Below are positions 35,168 to 45,600 of a DNA stretch of 64,000 nt, in pieces (within the stretch, counting starts at the first letter, position 1; every line of letters begins with the position of its first letter). Origin of the DNA: CAJWOS01 sp964502005 (lineage in GTDB: Bacteria > Myxococcota_A > UBA796 > UBA2385); contig CAZCUX010000013.1 of the NCBI GenBank assembly GCA_964502005.1, positions 138,965 to 202,964 on the forward strand, read 5' to 3'. The notes under the pieces are model-generated. The model did not search any database. It had not been told where the DNA came from and saw only the letters and a list, made by a program, of their open reading frames with translations. Both the position numbers and the translations under genes were made by a program.

Positions 35168-36160
35168 ATGTTTGTCGTTTCCATTTCTGCGCGCGGCTTC
35201 CGTGACCTGCCTTCGGGTGGGATCGCGGAGTGCAACCTTGTGGAGCATCTTCTCGGTCCATCTCCGGCTGTTGTGGCCCTGGGTGATGCGCTCGAACTTG
35301 CCTTTGCGTCGTTCTCGGCGCCGGCTTTGGAGCGCCTCGCGGTTCGGTGGGGGCTTGTGGAGGCCGATGCGTTGGTCAGCGCTGGAATGGGTTCGGGTCG
35401 CCTTCCGGACGGCCTCCCCGCCATCGACCCCTTGGCGGCACGCGCGCTGGTTGACCCCAACGGCGACCGCGCAATGCGTGTTTCCGTGGAGCTTCGCCTC
35501 GACCCGCCCCAGTTTGGGGTGCTTCGGGAGTTCGCGGCGCGGGAGCCTTTGCTCGGCGTCGCCCTCGCGTCGCGCCCAACGGTGACCGTGTCGGTGGGGG
35601 CGCTCTTTGGCATCGATTTTGACGCGCTCGCGATTTCGCTGACGGGCTTTCGGGTGGGCGAGCAAGAGTTCCCCGTGCACGGCGCGGAGCGTCCTGCGTG
35701 GATCGAAACATTCTTGGTCGGATTGGCCGGGCGATTTCACCGGTTCGACCTTGGGGATGACATCGCGAGTGACCTATTCACGGCAGTCACCTCCCGCGAC
35801 CGGCACGAAGCATATTGTCGCTGGCAGCGCGCTCTCCAGCCCGAAGGCCCGTTCTTGCGGGTTTCTTGTGGTCCAGGCGATGAGCCCCTTGTGTTGGGTG
35901 ATGACTTGCCGATGCGGCGCTATGGCCAAGCAGGGCTGGACCGTGTGGCGCTCGCGGGCGCGATTCATTTGTCGGGTGCGGATGTGTTGTGGGCGGAGTC
36001 TGAAGAAGCGCTCTTGCAAAACGCCGTCGATGGGGACAGCTCGCCTTTGGAGCAGGTGTTTTGTGTGGGCCCCCGCGGCACACGTATGGTCCACGTGGAA
36101 CCCATTGCGCCAACGGCGCCGTTGGGGCGTGGCCGCTTCGCCGGAGCGCGGTCCCCATGA
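35168..36160 (+). CDS. Uncharacterised protein, 330 residues
   Basis: The ATG at 35168 follows GGAGGG by about four bases; the frame is open 36 bases further up without a binding site. There is no signal peptide. The composition is rich in Ala, Leu, Arg and Asp. No family recognised. The opening (VSISARGFRDLPSGGIAECN, then a hydrophobic VVALGDALELAFA) faintly resembles the first strand of SMC/RecF-like ATPases, but no Walker A is present, so I do not assign it. It overlaps the next gene by four bases (ATGA), and both lie upstream of the double MIIA gene. Confidence 0.6.
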   Translation: MFVVSISARGFRDLPSGGIAECNLVEHLLGPSPAVVALGDALELAFASFSAPALERLAVRWGLVEADALVSAGMGSGRLPDGLPAIDPLAARALVDPNGDRAMRVSVELRLDPPQFGVLREFAAREPLLGVALASRPTVTVSVGALFGIDFDALAISLTGFRVGEQEFPVHGAERPAWIETFLVGLAGRFHRFDLGDDIASDLFTAVTSRDRHEAYCRWQRALQPEGPFLRVSCGPGDEPLVLGDDLPMRRYGQAGLDRVALAGAIHLSGADVLWAESEEALLQNAVDGDSSPLEQVFCVGPRGTRMVHVEPIAPTAPLGRGRFAGARSP

Positions 36161-36618
36161 GCGTGGCGTCCGAAGCAGCGGTGTGCCATCGCTGCGGTAG
36201 TCCCAAGCTCGGTCCTTTTGTGCCGTGCAAAGCATGCGGCTTCGTGCCGGTCAAGGAGGCGCGTGCGGTGGCGTGGCTGTTTAGCGCGCACCACCTCAAC
36301 AGCGAAGAGCTGTCCGAAGCGGCGCGTCGAATCCGCGAAGGCGACGCGCCCGATCCCTCGCGGGCGCTGCGGTCGTTTGCGCAACGGGAAATGGGAGCCG
36401 TCGCCAACGACAACGTCGACTTGCCCTTGTTCTCCACACGGTCCATCGTGGGGCTCGTGGCCGCAAATCTCCTGCTCACGCCGCTTGTTGGCGTCGCGTA
36501 TTGGTTTGGACTGCGCGAACGAAAGCCGTTGGCGGCGCGCCAGGCAGCGCGTTGGACGCTCTTTTCGATGGGCGTTTTGGCGATTGTCTGGGCCGGCGCA
36601 CACTTTGGCACAGCCTGA
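36157..36618 (+). CDS. Zinc-ribbon membrane protein
   Basis: 153 residues; the ATG overlaps the upstream stop (ATGA). CHRCG and CKACG near residues 9-29 form a four-Cys zinc ribbon at the N terminus, which should face the cytoplasm. Two transmembrane helices follow near residues 90-112 and 125-148 (IVGLVAANLLLTPLVGVAYW; TLFSMGVLAIVWAGAHF). A short Arg/Glu-rich helix lies between ribbon and membrane. Family unknown. It could be an accessory to the double MIIA protein 250 bases downstream, but this is only proximity. Confidence 0.7.
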   Translation: MSVASEAAVCHRCGSPKLGPFVPCKACGFVPVKEARAVAWLFSAHHLNSEELSEAARRIREGDAPDPSRALRSFAQREMGAVANDNVDLPLFSTRSIVGLVAANLLLTPLVGVAYWFGLRERKPLAARQAARWTLFSMGVLAIVWAGAHFGTA

Positions 36619-36866
36619 CGTTTCTGTGGGGAAGACGAAAATCCGTCGCAGGTGGCGCGGCTTGTGTCCGCGTTTTCCTGCGGTGACAGAAAAAACGTTG
36701 GAGATGTCGTCAAGATGACATCGCATCTGGGGGTGCAAATCCGGTATGACATCGGGGTAGAGTGGTGCACCGGCGCGGACGAGCGATCTCATCGATCAAA
36801 CGTCAGGGCCCCCGCAGCCCCTCGTGTTCTTCTGTGTAGTCATGCTCCAGTCCCCAGGGAGCCCTC

Positions 36867-39344
36867 ATGTCGTCTCTTCTTCAGCAGCAGCATCAAAGCC
36901 ACACCGCACCTGAAGCCAGTCAGGGCCGCGCGCCAATGCCAGGAATGGGTGGTGGCAACGCGAGTCTCCTCCAGGCGATTCAGATGGCCCAGGCGGGCGA
37001 TATGACGCTGTTCGAAGCGATGCGCCCCGGCGATGGCGTGCTTATGCAGATGATGCAAGAGGCAACCGCCACCCAAGAAACGGGCGTCATGGGCGGTGTT
37101 TCGCAGCAAGGCGCGGCTTGGGTGGATGTGGGCACGCGGGCCCAAGAAACCCAAGCCGAGGCCACGATGGTCGGCGGTCCCGCCCAAGCGAACCCCGAGT
37201 CCGTAGCGGCCGACAACTCGTTGCCGGATGCCGTCGAAATCCACGACTCGGGCCCTGTGCAGAGCTGGTCGGGCATCGGCAACGACATGAACACCAGCCA
37301 GCCTGTGGAAGATGGCGCGCGCGTGGCGCAGTTGTTGGAGCCGGAACTCGGGGTTCTGTTCAACGGCAACTACCAAATCCACATCGACCGGGAAGCATGG
37401 CGCGTCGCCGAGACCTACAACTGCGACGCTGCAATCGTCAACAGCCACGTCTATATCCATCGCCGGGTTGAGGAGAGCATCTCCGAAGAACTGTTCGGGC
37501 CGGTGGTGGGACCGCAGGCAAATATGCCCCAGCGTCCGGGCGGTCTCATCCAGACCCAATGGCGCCCCCCCTTCGCGCAGATTTCCGGCTCCGACATCGT
37601 GATGACCGATGGAAACTACACCATCGAGATGTCTGCCCCGACCATCATCATCTATGATGAAACCGGCAAGGAAATCACGAAGATTTGGGGCGACCCCCAC
37701 GTCAACGAAGGTGGCGCCAAAGATGCGCAGTGGCACTTTGGCGAAGACTCCACGTTCATTCTGCCCGACGGCACCAAGATTTGCTGCGATACCGAACCCA
37801 ACGCTGCCGGTGAGTGGTACGTCGTGGGCGTCGATGTCATCGGCGGCAACCAGCGCTTCCACCACGGCAAGGGTGGCGACAAGGGCATGACCCGCGACGG
37901 CGCCGAGTGGGATTTGGCCCACGCCGACCGCTCCGAAGACGCCTCGGCCGGTATTTTTGCGCTCCAAGACAACGCGCAATGGGCCGTGCAAGCCAAAGAC
38001 GGCAACTTCTACGATATCGACAACGAGAGCTGGAAAGCCTACCAAAACGACCGCGACATCGACTTCAACACGGCAAACAAAGCGAAGGGCATCACCGACG
38101 CCCAGCGCGCCGTGGCCGGCGATGCCGACCTGAAGAACCAGCAGCGTGGAGCGCCCCAGCAAAACGCGGGCTTGGTTTCCGCTTCTTCGCACTCCCACGA
38201 GGAGGAGTTCCACGCCTGGGTTGCGATGCAAGAAGTCGAAGTCAACCGGCAAACGGGCCAAGTGGTTGACCCCCTTCGTTATATGCCGCAAGCGTTGCGG
38301 ATTCTGGAGCGGGGCGAGCCCAACTTTATTCCCGGTATCGACCGTGAGATGAATGTCTCCAAGGTCGCCGAGAACGAAGCCTTGGCAAGCAACCTCATCG
38401 ACAAAGAACTCAACGTCACGATGGGCTGGTACAACGTCCACATGGACGAAGAGGCCTGGAAGGTTGCCCACGCCTACAACTCCGAGCTGGTGTTGTGGGG
38501 ACAGGAGATGTTCGTTCACCACGACGTCTACCAGCGCATCGAGGCGGACTACAACCGTCCCGCCCAGCAGCCGGCCACCGCACCGCAGGACAAGCGGGCG
38601 GGCTTCCTCATGGAGCCGAAGTGGCGGGCGCCCTTCCTCAAGCACTCGGACAGCGCGGTGGTCATCACACCGGCAGGCTATACCATCGAGATGAAGGACC
38701 ACGAGGTCATCATTTTCGATGACAAGGGTGCGGTCGAAACGCGCATTTGGGGCGACCCCCACGTCAACGAGCGCGGCGGCGGCGACAACTGGCACTTCGG
38801 CAACGACTCGACCTTCATCCTGCCCGATGGCACCAAGCTCTGTCTCGACACCAAAGAGACCAGCCCCGGTGTCTTCGTGACGGTGGGCGTCGACGTGCTC
38901 AACGGCTCCGAGCGCTACCACTACGGTGTGGGCGACGACGCCGGTATGAAGCGCGACGCAGAGGTGTGGGACCTCGCACATGCCGACGCCGCGGCGGACG
39001 CACATGCGGGTGTCTTCGCGCTCCAAGACAACGGTGAATGGGCGATTATGGCCCAGGACGGCAAGTTCTACGACATCACCGACGAAACTTGGGACGACTA
39101 CCTCAAGGACAAAGACGTCGACTTCGACCCCAACAAGATGGCGCGCGGCTTGACCGACGAGCAGCTTGCTGTGGCCGGCGACCGCGACCTCCAGATGCGA
39201 GAAGAGGCGCGCAAAAACGGCTGGGGCACGGCGCGCGCCGGTGTGAGCAACGGTCGGCGGTACCAGCGTTTTGAGCGTCTGCATGTCGAAGCCGAGGTCA
39301 TGGCGCTTCTGATTCGCGACGACGTCGTTCAGCGCCGGCAGTAG
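36867..39344 (+). CDS. Double MIIA (DUF1521) self-cleaving protein
   Basis: 825 residues from ATG 36867. No signal peptide; residues 1-150 are low-complexity, rich in Gln, Met, Gly and Ala. Two related units of about 260 residues follow, at roughly 159-422 and 514-776. Each holds EAWxVAxxYN, a TIEM strand, the site IWGDPHVN, WHFGxDSTFILPDGTK, and a closing FYDI..W stretch. The sites are D276-P277 and D630-P631 (bases 37692-37697 and 38754-38759). The GDPHV motif and its context match DUF1521, the metal-ion-inducible autocleavage (MIIA) domain known from the rhizobial type III effectors NopE1 and NopE2, which cleave themselves between D and P when calcium binds. Here the residue after GDPHV is Asn rather than the Asp reported for NopE1. 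The role in this organism is unknown. Confidence 0.88.
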   Translation: MSSLLQQQHQSHTAPEASQGRAPMPGMGGGNASLLQAIQMAQAGDMTLFEAMRPGDGVLMQMMQEATATQETGVMGGVSQQGAAWVDVGTRAQETQAEATMVGGPAQANPESVAADNSLPDAVEIHDSGPVQSWSGIGNDMNTSQPVEDGARVAQLLEPELGVLFNGNYQIHIDREAWRVAETYNCDAAIVNSHVYIHRRVEESISEELFGPVVGPQANMPQRPGGLIQTQWRPPFAQISGSDIVMTDGNYTIEMSAPTIIIYDETGKEITKIWGDPHVNEGGAKDAQWHFGEDSTFILPDGTKICCDTEPNAAGEWYVVGVDVIGGNQRFHHGKGGDKGMTRDGAEWDLAHADRSEDASAGIFALQDNAQWAVQAKDGNFYDIDNESWKAYQNDRDIDFNTANKAKGITDAQRAVAGDADLKNQQRGAPQQNAGLVSASSHSHEEEFHAWVAMQEVEVNRQTGQVVDPLRYMPQALRILERGEPNFIPGIDREMNVSKVAENEALASNLIDKELNVTMGWYNVHMDEEAWKVAHAYNSELVLWGQEMFVHHDVYQRIEADYNRPAQQPATAPQDKRAGFLMEPKWRAPFLKHSDSAVVITPAGYTIEMKDHEVIIFDDKGAVETRIWGDPHVNERGGGDNWHFGNDSTFILPDGTKLCLDTKETSPGVFVTVGVDVLNGSERYHYGVGDDAGMKRDAEVWDLAHADAAADAHAGVFALQDNGEWAIMAQDGKFYDITDETWDDYLKDKDVDFDPNKMARGLTDEQLAVAGDRDLQMREEARKNGWGTARAGVSNGRRYQRFERLHVEAEVMALLIRDDVVQRRQ

Positions 39345-39348
39345 TGGC

Positions 39349-39383
39349 CTACCGGGCCCCGCGCGAAAGGGGGCCATCGGTAG
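39349..39383 (+). terminator. Hairpin after the double MIIA gene
   Basis: CTACCGGGCCCC pairs with GGGGCC-AT-CGGTAG (12-bp stem with a two-base bulge, loop GCGCGAAA or similar) starting five bases after the stop. There is no T-tract, but position and strength suit a transcript end. Confidence 0.5.
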
Positions 39384-39613
39384 AAACCATCGAATTCGCC
39401 GTTCACTTTTGCCGGGCGGTGCCGAAAGATACCGAATGGGCGACCTTCGGTGACGGTCCATGTAGGTGTCGGAATCCGTAGGGTTCCGCGCTTAGATGGG
39501 CTTTTTTGTCGGCCGAGCGGAGTCTGTCTGGTCTGGAACGACGGACATGGTGCATCCCCGCTCACGATCCGTCTTTTGGCGGCGCGGGCGCGGGTTGCGG
39601 GAGTGTCAGCGGC

Positions 39614-42600
39614 ATGTCGACGGTTTCGTACGAGCTTTCCGAGCGTATCCACGAAGGACGCATCGCCGATGTGTACCGCGGAACGCTTGCGGACGGACGC
39701 CGCGTCATCGCGAAGGTTCTCAAGGACGAAGCCGCAACGCCGCGAGAGTTGGAGCGCTTTCGCGCGGAGTACAATCTCCTCGTTTCGCTCCATGTAGAGG
39801 GCGTCGCGCGTCCTTTGGCGCTCGTTCCCCACGACTCCGGCCTCGCGCTCATCATGCGCGACATCGGTGGGGTGTCGCTGCGCAGGTTGAGCATGGGACG
39901 GGCGTTGTCGCTGCCTGTCTTCTTCGGTTTCGCCGAACGAATTTGCGCGGTGCTCGGCGCGCTGCACGCCGAAGGCTGTATCCACAACGACGTCTGCCCT
40001 GCGAATATTGTCGTGAATATCGAGCAGCGGCGCTTGGAGTTGATTGACCTCGGCATCGCCACTCGGCTCGGGCCGGGCCGGAGCGCGGCGCCGAGCAGCC
40101 TGGGTCGAATGGAAGGCAGCTTGCCGTATATGTCGCCGGAGCGCACCGGCCGCATGAATCGGCCAGTGGACGAGCGAAGCGACCTCTACTCCCTCGGTGT
40201 CACGTTTTACGAGCTGTTGTCCGGGCGTCTTCCGTTTGAATCTGAAGACGCAATGGTGTTGGTCCACGCCCACCTCGCGCGAAAAGCGCCTCCATTGCGG
40301 CTGATGGGGCGCGGGATTCCCGAGGTGTTGTGTTCGATTGTCGAGAAGCTGCTCGAAAAGAACCCGGAGGACCGCTACGAGTCAGCCGTCGGCGTGCAAG
40401 AGGACCTCGCCCGGTGTCGAGAATACCTCGATATTCACGGCTCCCTTACCGACTTTGCGCTGTTGCCGGGCCACGAGGACATTCGCGGCCGATTGGCGCG
40501 CACCGGCCACTTGTATGGGCGGGAGAGCGAGCTCGAACACTTGGTCGGGCTGATGCACCAAGCGCGGGAAGGCCGGTGTGTGGTCGCGTTGATTTCGGGC
40601 GAAGCGGGCGTCGGAAAGACGGCGCTGGTCGAAGAACTGGAGAGCAAGGTCGTCGGCTTGGGGGGCCGCTTTGTGCGGGGGCGGTTTTCGCCGGGTTCGC
40701 GAAATGACGCCTATGTGGCGATTGCCGAAGCGTTGAGCGAGTGGTGCGGCACGGTCGCGTCCGAGCCGGAGCCCATTCGGGCCGTATGGCGGCAGCGGAT
40801 TTCGGCTGCGCTCCAGCAGGAGGGTGCGCTCTTGGCCGAGCTGGTGCCCGAGCTTGGTCTGATTATCGACCTCCACGAATCTTCGCACAGCATTCTGGGC
40901 GTAGAGCTAGAGCGGCAGCGGGCGTCGGCGCTCATTCGGTTTGTGGCGGCCATCGCCCAGCGCGACCAGCCCGTCATCATGTTTCTCGACGACCTCCACT
41001 TCGCCGATGCGTCGTCTGCGCATTTTTTGGAGCGTCTCGTCGATGATGTCACCGATGGGCACCTCCTGGTCGTGGGAGCGTGGCGCAGCGACCGGGTCAA
41101 AGATGCGCCGGGCGCGCTGCAACGTTGGTTGCGTGGCTCGGGTGGACACGACATCTATCGGCTCCACTTGCGTCCATTGGGTCTGCGGGCCGTCGAAGCC
41201 TTCGTGCGCGACGCCATTCAAGGCACGCCAAGCGAATCTTTGGCGCGGCAGATTCACCACAAAACGGAGGGCAACCCGTACTTTGTGCGCGAGATGCTCG
41301 ACCGGCTCGTGCGCGACCGGCTCGTGCGCTTTGATGAGCGAACCCGTCGTTGGACATGGGACATCCAGGCCATCGAGGTCGCCCAAATCACCGACAACGT
41401 CGTCGAGCTGCTCATCGCACGTTTGGAGCAGTTGGAGCTACTTGACAAGGAGATTCTGCGCTACGGCGCCTTCTTGGGCCCTGAATTCGCGCTCAGCGAC
41501 TTCTCTAGCTTGCCGGTCGGAGAGCTTTACGATTCGGCCGAGCTCACGCGGTCGGCCTTGCGGCTGGTGGGGGACGGTTTGTTGCTGCCCTCCGCCTGGG
41601 ACGGTCGGTTCTTGTTTGCCCATGACCGCATTCGGGAAGCGGCCCATGCGCTGGTTCCCGAGGACGAGCGGTATGCCGTGCAGCTCCAGGTGGCGCGCGC
41701 GTTGTACCGGTCGAACGAAGAGGTCACGGGAAACAAGCTGTTTCTCATCGCCGACCACGCCAACTCTGCACACCATGTCATCGTCGAAGATGAAGAACGG
41801 CTGGTATTTGCGCGTCTCAACTTGAAAGCTGGTCAGCGGGCCCTTCAGACCAACGCGGAAGTGTCGGCGGACGACTACTTTGCAGCCGGACTTCGGTTGT
41901 TGCCGGACGACGCCTGGACATCCAACCCCACCTTGACCCGCGACCTTCACTTGGGTGCAGCCCAGGCCGCATATGTCGCGGGAGACTATGAAAAAGTCGA
42001 GCAATACGGGAAAGAGATCGATATTCGCGCCACGTCACCGGCGGAGCGGGTTGACCGGTGGGAGCTGCAAGTAAAGGTCCATACCAATCGTGGCGCGGTA
42101 CACTCCGCATTGGCCGTTGGTGCGGAGGCGCTCGCGCAGTTGGGCGTCGCCGTGCCCCCACCGCGTGGCTGGTGGGCGAACTGGTGGTATCGCTACCGGT
42201 TTCCGCAGACCTTGCGCGCGCTCGAGGCGTTGGCCGACCAAGCGCCGAAGCCCTTGGACCCCACGGCGATTGGCGTGCGCCGAATATTGGACGTTCAGAT
42301 TATTGCTGCGGCTTGGTCGTCCGTCGAGCGACTCGAAGTGTTTCTCCAGCTTCGCATCGCAGGATTGTTGGCCGACGGCCCCGATTCGGGCGCGTCGGTG
42401 CCCCTGCTCGCATTGGCCGCAACTTGGCTTGGCGCCGGTCAATGCCACGTCGCCGAGCGCATCAAGCAGGTCGCGCTGCGGATGTCCGAGCATGACTCTG
42501 CGCGCTTGGGCCGCGCGCGCACGTTGTTTCTGACCGACGCGTGGTTGGAGTGGCGGCGGCGACCCCTCCGAGAAGTTGCCGTGTCGATGTGGTCCAATAT

Positions 42601-45600
42601 CGACACGGGCCTCTCGGTTGGCGACACGCAAACCGTGGCGCACTCGGTTGCGCTGGGCTTGTTGTTGCGCCTTGTCTCGGGCGCCCATTTGCAGCGCATT
42701 GGCTCCGACGGACCCTGGGGCTTGGCTTTGTTGGAGCGTTTGGGGGAAGCCAACAGCCTCGCGTTGGTCGCGTCGATTTGTCGATTTGTGCATGAAACCC
42801 GCGGCGCAGACGACACCAATGAAGTCCCTGCACACGATGAAGATGTCGCAATTGCCGAAGCCCAGGCGACGGACAATCACTTTATTAGAGTATGTTTACT
42901 GTTTATGAAGGGGATTCGGCAGCTATATCGAGGGGATGGCGACTTGGGCGTATCGGCGTTCCAAGAGCTTGAACACTCTCGCAAGCGGTGCGTGGTTGGC
43001 ATTCTCGAACCGCAGCTGGCGTTTTTTGGAAGCATTGTCGCGTTGCAGTCCTCGCCGCCGACGGAGGCCCATTTGGCCTTCGCGGAGGCCGGTCTTCTGC
43101 GTATGCGCGATTGTCTGCAAGAATGCCCGGTCGACCTCTCGTCCAAGGTCGCGCTGATTCAAGCAGAGCTTGCGCGAACACGCGGGCAAGACCTCCTGGC
43201 CATGGGTCTTTACGACGAATCAATTCGACACGCGCAGGAAGCGCGGGCATATCCAGAGGTTGGGCTTGCCAATGTGCTCGCAGCGCGCCACCATGCTGCA
43301 AAGGGCCGCAACACCGTCGCTTCGGCGTACGAGCTAGAAGCCAAGCGCGCATGGAAACGTTGGGGGGCGTTGCAGCTGGAGGGCGCGGACTCTCGTTGGA
43401 GTCAGCCGCAAAGCGACGAGTCGCAGGAACCCACCGTGCGACCGCCAATGGATGTTGGCTCAACTTGGCGCACCACGTCGTCGTCGTCGGCCGACCTCGA
43501 CGTGTTGAGTGTCGTGCGCGCTTCGCAGGCATTGTCGGCGGAGACGGATGCGGAGCGCATTTCGGGCGTGCTGATGCAGCTTTTGCTCGAAAACTCGGGT
43601 GCAACACACGGCTCGCTGTATTTGCAAACTTCGGGAGGAATGCGTGAGCGGGCGCGCGCGGAAGCGGGCAACGATGTGGATGTACGGGAGCTTGAGGCCA
43701 CGGTGGATGAGGGGCTGGGGCCGGGGCGGGTCGTCTCGCTGGTGATTCGTGCGGGCGAGGTGGTCATCGTGCCGGATGCGCGCAACGATGGTCGTTTTCG
43801 CGACGATGCGCGCTTCCGCGAGGTGGGCACCCGCTCCGTGTTGGCGATGCCGCTGGTGAGCCAGGGGATGATTGTGGGGGTGGTCTTTCTCGAAAACCGT
43901 CTCGCACCCGATGTCTTCAATGGCGCGCGTGTGGAAACCATCCGCATCTTGGCTGCGCAGGCTGCTATCTCTCTCGAAAACGCACGCCTACTGCATGAGC
44001 TACAAGAGTACCAACAAGACTTGCAAGCGTTGGTGCTGGAACGAACCCGCGCATTGACACGGGCCGAAAAGCAGACAGCGGCGCTACTTGACAACTTGGC
44101 AGATGGTGTTATTACCATCGACCAGCGCGGCGTCATCGAGGGGTTCAGTGCGGTCGCGTCGCAAATGTTTGGGTACACCCCAGAACAGGTCATCGGGCAG
44201 TCTGTCGACCTGATTATGCCGCGCCGGTATACGGCGCTGCACCACCACGCCCTCCAGGACTACGTCGACCACGAAGGGCCGCGTGTGCTGCGCCGGGTGC
44301 GGGCCGTTGAAGGCTTGCGCAAGGATGGAAGCGAGTTTCCCATCGAGATTGCGGTCGCAGAGGTTGTCTTGGACGACAATCGTCTGTTTACTGGCGTTGT
44401 GCGCGACATGACGGAACAAATGGCGGCAGAAGAGGCCCTGCGTGCGGCAACGCGCGCTGCCGAGGATGCAAGTCGTGCGAAGTCGGTGTTCCTGGCCAGT
44501 ATGTCCCATGAAATCCGCACGCCTCTCAACGCCGTTCTCGGATTCGCGCAGTTATTGCGTCGGGACCCCACCTTGACCTCCGAAGCCCGGTCCCGCGTGG
44601 AGTTGATTCAGCGCAGTGGCTCGCACTTGTTGTTGCTTATCAACTCGATTCTGGAAATGTCGAAGATTGAAGCGGGGCAAATGGAAATTCGGGTGACCGA
44701 ATTCGAACTCTGTTCGCTGCTCGATGACGTGGTAGCCATGTTTCAGGGCACCGCGGTCGGCAAGAGCATTGCCCTGCGTCGAGAGCCGGTCTCCGAGCTC
44801 CCGCGCTTTGTGTCCGGCGATGAGCTCAAGCTGCGACAAATTCTGGCCAACTTGGTCGGGAACGCAGTCAAGTTCACGGCCATTGGCGGTGTGACCTTAC
44901 GGGCGTGGGCCGAACGACGCGACGGTGGTTGGCTGTTGGTGGTCGAGGTTTCGGACACGGGGCCAGGGATTGACGAAGCGGACTTGGAGCGTATCTTTGA
45001 GAAGTTTGCGCAGACCGAGGTAGGTGCGGCCCACTCGGGCACAGGGCTTGGCTTGCCCATCAGCCGCGAGTATGCGCAGCTTTTGGGGGGAGACATCGAC
45101 GTGCGCAGCCTGGTTGGACATGGCTCGACCTTCCGTTTGCGCTTGCCGCTCGCTGCGGCGGAGTCCGCAAAGCCGCGGTCAGAGCTTTCCGACAAGGTGG
45201 TGGTGGGGCTCGAAGACGGTCACCCGCCGGTCAAGGTGTTGATTGTCGATGACCTTGAAGACAATCGCCGCTTCTTGTGCGACTTGCTCCAAAGCGTCGG
45301 TGTTCTCACCTGTGAGGCGGTGAATGGACAAGAAGCCATGGAGCGCGTCGAAGATTGGTCCCCCAACGCAGTCTTTACGGACTTGCGGATGCCGGTGCTC
45401 GATGGTTGGGAGGCCATTCGTCGTTTGCGCGCCGATGCGCGGTATACACAGCTGCCAATTGTTGCTGTTTCGGCAAGCGTGATTGGCGCCGTCGGCCAAG
45501 ACGCGCTTGATGCCGGCGCAAACGGCTTCATTATGAAGCCGGTGCAGACCGCCGAAGTCTTCGCGGCCCTCGAACGGTGGGCGGGCGTGCGGTTTTCCTT

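Noticed and set aside
36840..39461. 873-codon minus-strand open frame over the MIIA gene
   Set aside because: It is a shadow of the double MIIA gene; the two plus-strand domains are conserved internal repeats in the other frame.
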